From: an uncultured Porticoccus sp.
GTDB taxonomy: Bacteria > Pseudomonadota > Gammaproteobacteria > Pseudomonadales > Porticoccaceae
Direction: 5' to 3'
Length of the DNA: 64,000 nucleotides
Assembly: GCF_913061305.1 (NCBI RefSeq)
Contig: NZ_CAJXST010000002.1
Span: forward strand, 186,001 to 250,000
Under the pieces are notes generated by a model. It did not search any database. It had not been told where the DNA came from and saw only the letters and a program-made list of their open reading frames with translations. The stretch's first letter is position 1, and each line of letters opens with the position of its first letter. Of this stretch, positions 46,073 through 52,380 are shown in pieces. The position numbers and the translations under genes were made by a program.

Positions 46073-46264
46073 AAAAGGTGTCGGAGGGATTAAATTCTGA
46101 CCAGCCCGGTTGGTTTGTCTATTATTCTCTGAACATCAATACAAACTACTGCCGGGCATCGCAAGGGAGTTGCATATGCCACGACGCATACCGGATGTAT
46201 CTACCAGGATTGCCGTACCATCTACCATCTAACCCAGCGAGATTTAATCCCTTCGACACCTTTT
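46073..46264 (+). mobile_element. 192-bp MITE-like derivative of the RAYT element, copy B
   Basis: Left (46073-46094) and right (46243-46264) 22-bp terminal inverted repeats differ by one base. They enclose the element leader and about 65 bp of degraded transposase start, with a frameshift after ATGCCACGACGCAT and a duplicated TACCATC. It has both ends but no coding capacity, the structure of a non-autonomous element that could be mobilised in trans. It lies directly against the broken end of copy A. Confidence 0.8.
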
Positions 46265-46390
46265 CGCTATGTTCGAGTTCATTAAATCAAAATGCCCCCG
46301 TGCTGATGAAGCATCGTAAATTTTGATGTGTCTGGTGTAGAAGCAAGCCATGCAGGTACACTATTCAAGTCACCAAACTGAGATGATCCC

Positions 46391-46855
46391 ATGAACTTTG
46401 ATCAGTTAACCGATAAGGACATTGACGACCTGATCAAGCTGCCCAAGCGGATCAGTAATCCGTCTGCACGGTGGCAGGAAAAGCCGGGGCACAAGCAGCG
46501 GAATTTCAACATCGTTGCCGAAAATCATTCCTTTACGGTGTATCAGCGCCAGAACCTGTTCGATGACAAGGATTTTTCCTGTGGCCTCAAAGTGATAAAA
46601 CCGGACGGACAACCTCTGACGCTGCTACGATATAATGGCGGTGGTCATATACATGGCGATATCCAGTTCGCCTGCCATATTCACAGTGCTACAGAAAAGG
46701 CGATACTCGCGGGAAGGAAACCGGAATCCCATGCTGAGGCAACGGCTCTATATCGAACTTTGGAAGGCGCTTTGGCCTGTTTGTTGGAAGATGCCCGTAT
46801 TCGTGGGCTAAGTAATGTAAAGAAGGATGAGCCCGATCTCTTCGAGTCCGAGTAG
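46391..46855 (+). CDS. DUF6978 family protein of the RM-embedded cassette
   Basis: This 154-residue soluble protein resembles the DUF6978 family (my recognition is moderate). A helical start (TDKDIDDLIKLPKR) leads to a beta-rich core with FTVYQRQNLFDDKDFSCGLKV and RYNGGGHIHGD, then a helix-rich acidic tail ending DEPDLFESE. The conserved-looking His/Asp cluster HIHGD and later CHIHS could be catalytic or metal-binding, but no activity is known. It is 11 bp upstream of the DUF1828 gene and surely co-transcribed. The position inside a type I RM locus suggests a defence or toxin-antitoxin role (inference). Confidence 0.7.
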   Translation: MNFDQLTDKDIDDLIKLPKRISNPSARWQEKPGHKQRNFNIVAENHSFTVYQRQNLFDDKDFSCGLKVIKPDGQPLTLLRYNGGGHIHGDIQFACHIHSATEKAILAGRKPESHAEATALYRTLEGALACLLEDARIRGLSNVKKDEPDLFESE

Positions 46856-46866
46856 GGGGTGCCGAC

Positions 46867-47649
46867 ATGATCGAACAATTGAACGAACAGAGGTTATGCG
46901 AGCAGTTTTGCGCCCAGGTTCGGCTGCATCGCCGCTCCAATGGCATGGTGATGCTAGAGACCCCCTTTGCCTACCCTGATGGAGATCAGTATCCGCTGTA
47001 CCTCAGTGATACCACGACGGGTGGTCTGAGGGTTAGTGACGGCGGCCACACCCTGATGCACCTGAGCTATGAGAACGACGTTGACAAGTTTTTTGAAGGC
47101 TCAAGAGCGCAGCTTTGGAGCCAGGTCACGGCGGAACAAGGTGTGAGCTATGACGAGACTAATGGGCAGTTCTGGCTGGAGTGTGCACCGGCGGAACTGG
47201 CTATCAGTTCCTTTCGTCTCGGCCAGGCCATCACCCGCATTTATGATCTGACTTTCTTGAATCGTTCACGGGTGGCAAGCACCTTCTACGAAGATCTCCA
47301 GGAACAGCTTCTGTTGCTGGTCTCCGAAGACAGGGTTCACAAAGATTATTCAGTACCCGGCATTCCCAATGCGGAAAATTATCCTGTGGATTTCTGCCTG
47401 GATGGCCGTAACAACATGCCTGTTTTCCTGTTTGGCATTCCCAACCGGGACAAGGCACGATTGGCCACGATCTTCCTACAGTACTATCACCAGCATCAAA
47501 TAGATTTTGATTCGCTGCTGATATTTGCCGACCAAAAGGATATTCCCCGCGCTGATCTCGCTCGGTTGTCCAATGTGGGTGGCGAAATGATTGCTTCGCT
47601 GAATGCGGAGGATGACTTCCGGCGCAAATTGCTGCGCAAAGTGGCTTGA
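46867..47649 (+). CDS. DUF1828/DUF1829-type protein of the RM-embedded cassette
   Basis: This 260-residue soluble protein has an N-terminal part (about residues 20-110) matching DUF1828, with METPFAYPDGDQYPLYLSD followed by GGLRVSDGGHT as the diagnostic pattern. The rest (about 120-255) fits the DUF1829-like partner domain. No nuclease or ATPase motif is obvious, although a restriction-nuclease-like fold has been discussed for such small domains and cannot be excluded. It forms a two-gene unit with the DUF6978 gene, followed within 14 bp by the left end of element copy C. Confidence 0.7.
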   Translation: MIEQLNEQRLCEQFCAQVRLHRRSNGMVMLETPFAYPDGDQYPLYLSDTTTGGLRVSDGGHTLMHLSYENDVDKFFEGSRAQLWSQVTAEQGVSYDETNGQFWLECAPAELAISSFRLGQAITRIYDLTFLNRSRVASTFYEDLQEQLLLLVSEDRVHKDYSVPGIPNAENYPVDFCLDGRNNMPVFLFGIPNRDKARLATIFLQYYHQHQIDFDSLLIFADQKDIPRADLARLSNVGGEMIASLNAEDDFRRKLLRKVA

Positions 47650-47662
47650 TTCAGCAAAGGCG

Positions 47663-47684
47663 AAAAGGTGTCGGAGGGATTAAA
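47663..47684 (+). repeat. Left terminal inverted repeat of copy C
   Basis: A 22-bp terminal repeat (core AGGTGTCGGAGGGATTAA) identical to the left ends of copies A (45711-45732) and B (46073-46094), and inverted relative to 48467-48488 with one mismatch. Confidence 0.85.
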
Positions 47685-47765
47685 CCCTGACCAACCCGGT
47701 TGGTTTCTCTATTATTCTCTGAACATCAATACAAACTACTGCCAGGCATCGCAAAGGAGCTGCAT

Positions 47766-48464
47766 ATGCCACGACGCACACGGATGTATCTACCGGGATT
47801 GCCGTACCATCTAACCCAGCGCGGCAATAATCGGGAGGCTTGTTTTATTGAGCCGGACAACTATCAGTACTATCTCGAACTCTGGCAAGAGGTGGCCAGG
47901 CGCTATGGTGTGGCCGTCCATGCCTATTGACTCATGACCAACCATATCCACTTTCTAGTCACCCCGCAGTCACCCACGGCCATTTCCAATACCATGAAAG
48001 TGGTAGGCAGCCGCTATGCCCGATACATCAATCTGCGCTATAAACGCACAGGGACGGTGTGGGAGGGACGACACTACTCCAGTTTGATCCAGTCCGAAAA
48101 ATATCTGCTGATCTGCCATCGCTACATCGAGCTGAATCCTGTCAGGGCCGGCATGGTGGTTCGACCGGAAGAATATCGCTGGTCGGGCTATGGCGCGAAT
48201 GCCTGGGGGGATGAGAGTTTGCTCAAGCCGCATGAAGAATATTTGATGCTGGGTTTGGATATCGAGTCACGCTGCCATGCCTATCGAGAATTATTTCAAC
48301 ATCAGCTAGGCGAGGCCGATTTGCATCGTGTCCGTAAAGCGGCACACTATAGCCAGCCGGTAGGTGATGATCGGTTTCGGCAACAAATAGAACAGCAATA
48401 CGGAATCAAGCTGGGCCAGGCGAAACGGGGGCGACCAAAGAAAAGGAAAGATGGGGTTGGTTAA
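47766..48464 (+). pseudogene. RAYT-type transposase with in-frame TGA (copy C)
   Basis: The 233-codon frame has the full architecture of a REP-associated tyrosine transposase: MPRRTRMYLPGLPYHLTQRGN, then the HUH motif in LMTNHIHFLV, then SRYARYINLRYKRTGTVWEGR and ELNPVRAGMV. Codon 55 is TGA (47928-47930), exactly where relatives often have Cys or Val before LMTNH. An ATG two codons later (47934) could restart a 176-residue protein containing the HUH histidines but lacking the first strand. The same TGA in copy A shows it predates duplication. Inactive, readthrough, or reinitiation are all possible. Confidence 0.75.
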
Positions 48465-48466
48465 GA

Positions 48467-48488
48467 TTTAATCCCTCCGAGACCTTTT
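48467..48488 (+). repeat. Right terminal inverted repeat of copy C
   Basis: The 22-bp inverted complement of the left terminal repeat (TTTAATCCCTCCGAGACC then TTTT), with one mismatch. It begins two bases after the transposase stop codon. Confidence 0.8.
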
Positions 48489-48529
48489 AGAATCCGACAC
48501 CTTTTAGAATCCGACACCTTTTAGAATCC
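48482..48529 (+). repeat. Three tandem copies of a 17-bp unit at the element edge
   Basis: ACCTTTTAGAATCC occurs at 48482-48495, 48499-48512 and 48516-48529, giving a 17-bp period (ACCTTTTAGAATCCGAC). CCGACACCTTTT inside it is the reverse complement of the outer 12 bases of the element left end. It may be a slipped or repeated insertion scar. It sits just upstream of the RhuM-Fic start. Confidence 0.8.
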
Positions 48530-48555
48530 CAACGGGTTAGCCCTAAGGACGTGCT

Positions 48556-49524
48556 GTGAATGATATTGTGATTTTTGAGACTGAAAACCAGGCAGTGGAA
48601 GTGCGCCTGGAGAGTGAAACCTTGTGGTTAACACAAAAGCAAATGGGTGAGTTATTTGCCACGACTCCTGAAAACGTGCTGATGCACCTGAAAAACATAT
48701 ATAAAGACAATGAGTTAGATAGTGCGTCAACTGCTAAGGATTTCTTAGTAGTTCGACAGGAGGGCGCTCGTCAGGTTAAGCGCAACCTGATTCACTACAA
48801 CCTCGACGCCATCATTTCGGTTGGTTACCGGGTCAATTCCACCCAGGCCACACGTTTCCGCCAATGGGCCACCCGGGTGCTGCGCGAGCACCTGACACAG
48901 GGTTACAGCCTTAACGAACACCGGCTGGCGCAGCAGGGACTAGCCGAGTTGGAGCAGGCGGTGGATTTGTTGGGCAAGACACTCATGCGGCAGGAGTTGG
49001 TGACCGACATCGGGCGTGAGGTGGTGGGGCTCATTCTGCGCTACTCCAGGACCTGGCGTTTGTTGCTGGATTACGACGAGGGCAGGCTGAGCATTCCCGC
49101 TGGCGCACAACCGGCGCGTGGTGTATTGCGGCTGGAGGAGGCTCGCCGGGCGCTGGATGCGCTGGCCGGAGAATTGCGTCAGCGCGACGAGGCCAGTGAG
49201 CTGTTCGCCCGCGATCGGGGCGAGGGGCTGGCGGCGATTCTGGGTAATATCGAACAGACCATGTTTGGCGAACCGCTGTACAAAACCCGTGAAGAACGCG
49301 CCGCGCATCTGCTTTATTTTGTGATCAAAAACCACCCGTTCTCAGATGGCAATAAACGCTCCGGGGCATTTTTGTTTCTGCTCTACCTGCGTCAGGAGGG
49401 AATGCGCCTGACCCTGGATGAAAACGGTCTGACGGCACTGACGCTGCTGATCGCCGAGAGCGATCCCAAGGCCAAGGATCTGATGGTACGGCTGGTGATG
49501 AACCTGCTGGGCCCTAATACCTAA
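48556..49524 (+). CDS. RhuM-Fic/DOC fusion protein
   Basis: This 322-residue protein has an N-terminal RhuM-type domain (about residues 1-110, ETLWLTQKQMGELFATTPENV, then YNLDAIISVGYRVNS) and a C-terminal Fic/Doc domain (about 170-310). The Fic motif is complete, HPFSDGNKR (260-268), so AMP or other nucleotide transfer onto a target is plausible. Such RhuM-Fic proteins are often found inside type I RM operons. No obvious antitoxin-like inhibitory motif ([S/T]xxxE[G/N]) was identified. The start is GTG at 48556 with AAGGA upstream. It lies directly upstream of hsdM (14-bp gap), so the two are co-transcribed. Confidence 0.88.
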   Translation: MNDIVIFETENQAVEVRLESETLWLTQKQMGELFATTPENVLMHLKNIYKDNELDSASTAKDFLVVRQEGARQVKRNLIHYNLDAIISVGYRVNSTQATRFRQWATRVLREHLTQGYSLNEHRLAQQGLAELEQAVDLLGKTLMRQELVTDIGREVVGLILRYSRTWRLLLDYDEGRLSIPAGAQPARGVLRLEEARRALDALAGELRQRDEASELFARDRGEGLAAILGNIEQTMFGEPLYKTREERAAHLLYFVIKNHPFSDGNKRSGAFLFLLYLRQEGMRLTLDENGLTALTLLIAESDPKAKDLMVRLVMNLLGPNT

Positions 49525-49538
49525 CAAGAGAAGAAACC

Positions 49539-51029
49539 ATGAGCACTGCCCCTATCATCTCCAAAGTCTGGAGTTTCTGTACCACCTTGCGCGACGATGG
49601 GGTGGGCTATGGCGATTATCTGGAACAGCTCACCTATCTGATCTTCCTGAAAATGGCGGATGAGTATTCCAAACCTCCCTACAATCGCGATGTGGGCATT
49701 CCCGAGCAGTACCGCTGGCAAAGTTTGAAAAACAAGAAAGGTGCCGAGCTCGAAGTACTGTATGTGGAGCTGCTGCGTGCGCTGGGCACCCAGAAAGGTA
49801 TGCTCGGCCAGATATTCACCAAAGCGCAAAACAAAATCCAGGATCCGGCCAAGCTCTACCGGCTGATCGATATGGTGGACAGCACCCAGTGGGCCACCAT
49901 GGGTGCGGACGTGAAAGGGGATATCTACGAAGGCCTGCTGGAGAAGAATGCTGAGGATACCAAGTCCGGTGCCGGTCAGTACTTTACCCCGCGGGCGCTG
50001 ATCCGTGCCATGGTGGAGTGCGTGCGTCCGGAGCCAAAAAAAACCATTGCTGACCCGGCTTGTGGTACCGGTGGTTTTTTTCTGGCGGCCTATGATTTTC
50101 TGACTGATCCAAATCACTACAAGTTGGATAAGGCGCAAAAAACTTTTCTCAAACATGAAACTTTTTATGGCAACGAGATTGTCGCTAATACCCGTCGCAT
50201 GTGCCTGATGAATATGTTCCTGCATAACATCGGTGAGATTGACGGCGATTCGCTGGTGTCGCCCAACGATGCTCTGGTGGCCGTCAGCCCGCAGAGTTTC
50301 GATTATGTGTTGGCCAATCCGCCGTTCGGTAAAAAAAGCTCAATGAGTTTTACCAATGAAGAGGGCGAACAGGAAACCGACGATCTGACCTACAATCGGC
50401 AGGATTTTTGGGCCACGACCTCTAACAAACAGCTGAATTTTGTGCAGCATATCCGCAGCATGTTGAAGACCACTGGCAAGGCGGCGGTGGTTGTTCCCGA
50501 CAACGTATTGTTTGAGGGGGGTGCGGGTGAAACCATCCGTAAAAAGTTGCTGGAAAATACCGACCTTCATACCATTTTGCGTCTACCCACTGGCATTTTT
50601 TACGCCAACGGCGTGAAGGCCAATGTTTTGTTTTTCGATAACCAGCCAGCGAGCCCAAAATCCTGGACAAAAGAAGTCTGGTTTTACGATTACCGCACCA
50701 ATGTCCATCACACCCTCAAGAAAAAGCCGTTGCGCTTTGCTGATCTGGCCGAATTTATTCAGTGCTATAACCCGGAAAATCGACACCAGCGCAAAGCTAC
50801 ATGGCATGCCGAGAAAACCCCGGAAGGCCGCTGGCGCAAGTATAGCTATGAAGAGCTGGTGGCCCGCGACAAGACCAGTCTGGATCTGTTCTGGCTCAAA
50901 GATAAAAGTCTGACTGACCTCGACAACCTGCCCGAGCCGGACGAGCTGGCCGAAGAAATTATCGAGAACCTGGAGGCGGGTTTGAACAGTTTCCGTGAAG
51001 TGTTGACGGGGTTGAATCAAAAAGCATAA
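49539..51029 (+). CDS. hsdM: Type I restriction-modification methyltransferase subunit
   Basis: This 496-residue N6-adenine methyltransferase has an N-terminal helical HsdM domain (about residues 8-140), SAM-binding motif I DPACGTGGFF (from D172) and catalytic motif IV NPPF (260-263). It modifies host DNA and, with HsdR and HsdS, forms the restriction complex. The gene is last in the island, 3.8 kb after hsdS, separated by the mobile elements, the DUF6978-DUF1828 pair and the RhuM-Fic gene. It may depend on the RhuM-Fic transcript or its own promoter, which matters because M must be made to protect the genome. Confidence 0.95.
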   Translation: MSTAPIISKVWSFCTTLRDDGVGYGDYLEQLTYLIFLKMADEYSKPPYNRDVGIPEQYRWQSLKNKKGAELEVLYVELLRALGTQKGMLGQIFTKAQNKIQDPAKLYRLIDMVDSTQWATMGADVKGDIYEGLLEKNAEDTKSGAGQYFTPRALIRAMVECVRPEPKKTIADPACGTGGFFLAAYDFLTDPNHYKLDKAQKTFLKHETFYGNEIVANTRRMCLMNMFLHNIGEIDGDSLVSPNDALVAVSPQSFDYVLANPPFGKKSSMSFTNEEGEQETDDLTYNRQDFWATTSNKQLNFVQHIRSMLKTTGKAAVVVPDNVLFEGGAGETIRKKLLENTDLHTILRLPTGIFYANGVKANVLFFDNQPASPKSWTKEVWFYDYRTNVHHTLKKKPLRFADLAEFIQCYNPENRHQRKATWHAEKTPEGRWRKYSYEELVARDKTSLDLFWLKDKSLTDLDNLPEPDELAEEIIENLEAGLNSFREVLTGLNQKA

Positions 51030-51067
51030 ATAGCAGTAACCGGTCATTTTTGTACTTGATGCAATAG

Positions 51068-51083
51068 CTGTTTGGCCAAACAG
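51068..51083. promoter_or_regulatory. Perfect 16-bp palindrome upstream of purT
   Basis: CTGTTTGGCCAAACAG is a perfect palindrome ending 21 bp before the purT start codon. It does not match the E. coli PurR box (central CG with flanking GCAA/TTGC). It could be an operator overlapping the leader, or a hairpin that weakens translation. No regulator can be named. Confidence 0.4.
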
Positions 51084-51104
51084 GCTCACCACCAGGAGTG
51101 ATTC

Positions 51105-52286
51105 ATGACAACCATTGGTACACCGCTCGCACCCCATGCCACCCGGGTGATGTTTCTCGGCAGTGGTGAGCTCGGCAAAGAGGTGGCCATAGAGTTGATG
51201 CGCTACGGTTGCGAGGTGATTGCCGTGGATCGCTATGCCAATGCGCCGGCCATGCAGGTGGCCCATCGCAGTCATGTGATCAATATGCTGGACGGGGAGG
51301 CTTTGCGCTGGCTGGTGGAGAACGAAAAGCCGCATCTGATCGTGCCGGAAATCGAGGCGATTGCCACTGCCGAGCTGGTGGCGCTCGAGCAGGAGGGCTG
51401 GCAGGTGGTGCCCTCGGCGAGAGCGGTCCACCTCACCATGAACCGCGAAGGCATTCGCCGACTTGCCGCCGAGGAACTGAAACTGGCGACTTCGCCCTAC
51501 CGTTTTGCTGAAAGCAGGGCTGAATATGAGGCGGCCATCAGGGCGGTCGGGCTGCCCTGCGTGGTCAAGCCGATTATGTCTTCTTCAGGCAAAGGCCAGA
51601 GTACCGTCAAATCCGAAAACCAGATCGATGCCGCCTGGGAGTATGCCCAATCCGGTGGTCGCAGTGGTCAGGGCAAGGTGATTGTCGAGGGGTTTGTGGA
51701 CTTTGATGATGAGATCACGTTGCTCACTGTGCGTCATCGGGATGGCACCAGTTTCTGTGCCCCCATCGGCCACCGTCAGGAAAAAGGCGATTACCGCGAG
51801 TCCTGGCAGCCCCAGTTTATGGATGCCGCTGTCCTTGAGGAAGCGCAGCGGGTTGCCGCCGCCGTCACCGGCGCGCTGGGTGGCTATGGCCTGTTTGGGG
51901 TAGAACTGTTTATCAAGGGCAATGCCGTCTATTTCAGTGAGGTATCACCAAGGCCCCATGACACCGGTCTGGTGACACTGATGTCCCAGAATCTGTCCGA
52001 ATTCGCCCTGCATGCCAGGGCCATTCTCGGCTTGCCGATTCCTGTGATCCACCAGCTTGGGCCCTGTGCTTCCGCCGTATTATTGGTGACGGGCGAGTCC
52101 AGCGACATGCGTTACGGCAACCTGTCTGCAGCGCTGGCCGAGCCGGACACGGAACTGCGCCTGTTCGGTAAACCGGCGGTTCGTGGTGAACGTCGCCTGG
52201 GGGTTGCATTGGCCCGGGATAGCAGCACCGAGGCGGCTGTCGCCAAAGCGCTGCGGGCGATTGAGCAGATCGAGGTAACCCTGTAG
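51105..52286 (+). CDS. purT: Formate-dependent phosphoribosylglycinamide formyltransferase
   Basis: This 393-residue ATP-grasp enzyme uses formate and ATP to make formyl-GAR in purine synthesis, an alternative to the folate-dependent PurN. Recognised elements are the N-terminal [13 protein letters not shown] nucleotide fold, the [18 protein letters not shown] phosphate loop, and the C-terminal [14 protein letters not shown] with metal ligands. Length agrees with E. coli PurT. It marks the right edge of the restriction island. Confidence 0.96.
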   Translation: MTTIGTPLAPHATRVMFLGSGELGKEVAIELMRYGCEVIAVDRYANAPAMQVAHRSHVINMLDGEALRWLVENEKPHLIVPEIEAIATAELVALEQEGWQVVPSARAVHLTMNREGIRRLAAEELKLATSPYRFAESRAEYEAAIRAVGLPCVVKPIMSSSGKGQSTVKSENQIDAAWEYAQSGGRSGQGKVIVEGFVDFDDEITLLTVRHRDGTSFCAPIGHRQEKGDYRESWQPQFMDAAVLEEAQRVAAAVTGALGGYGLFGVELFIKGNAVYFSEVSPRPHDTGLVTLMSQNLSEFALHARAILGLPIPVIHQLGPCASAVLLVTGESSDMRYGNLSAALAEPDTELRLFGKPAVRGERRLGVALARDSSTEAAVAKALRAIEQIEVTL

Positions 52287-52380
52287 TGAGTATTGCACAG
52301 GTCAGCGGTTGGGGTTGTCTCTGGGAAACCCGGTTTGTTGTGTTTCTTCAGTCCATCAACTGTCGATCCGGAGCATCCCT

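Larger units (their letters stand above)
45711..46390. other. hsdS to DUF6978 gap (680 bp)
   Basis: The gap holds copies A and B of the element (45711-46264) plus 126 bp of AT-rich sequence (46265-46390) just upstream of the DUF6978 gene. That remainder is the likely promoter region of the accessory cassette, although no clear -35/-10 pair stands out. No other gene is seen. Confidence 0.7.
47663..48488 (+). mobile_element. IS200-like/RAYT element, copy C (826 bp, both ends present)
   Basis: Bounded by 22-bp terminal inverted repeats at 47663-47684 and 48467-48488, which differ by one base (GTGTC versus GTCTC in the core). The left end can fold as an imperfect REP-like hairpin (GTC-GG-AGGG, loop ATTAAA, CCCT-GAC). 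It carries one transposase reading frame with an in-frame TGA. The right end is followed by tandem copies of a 17-bp unit containing the same terminal sequence. It is inserted between the DUF1828 and RhuM-Fic genes in the same orientation as copy A. Confidence 0.85.

Noticed and set aside
48482-48529. Tandem repeats as a CRISPR array
   Set aside because: Units are contiguous with no unique spacers and are clearly derived from the mobile-element end.
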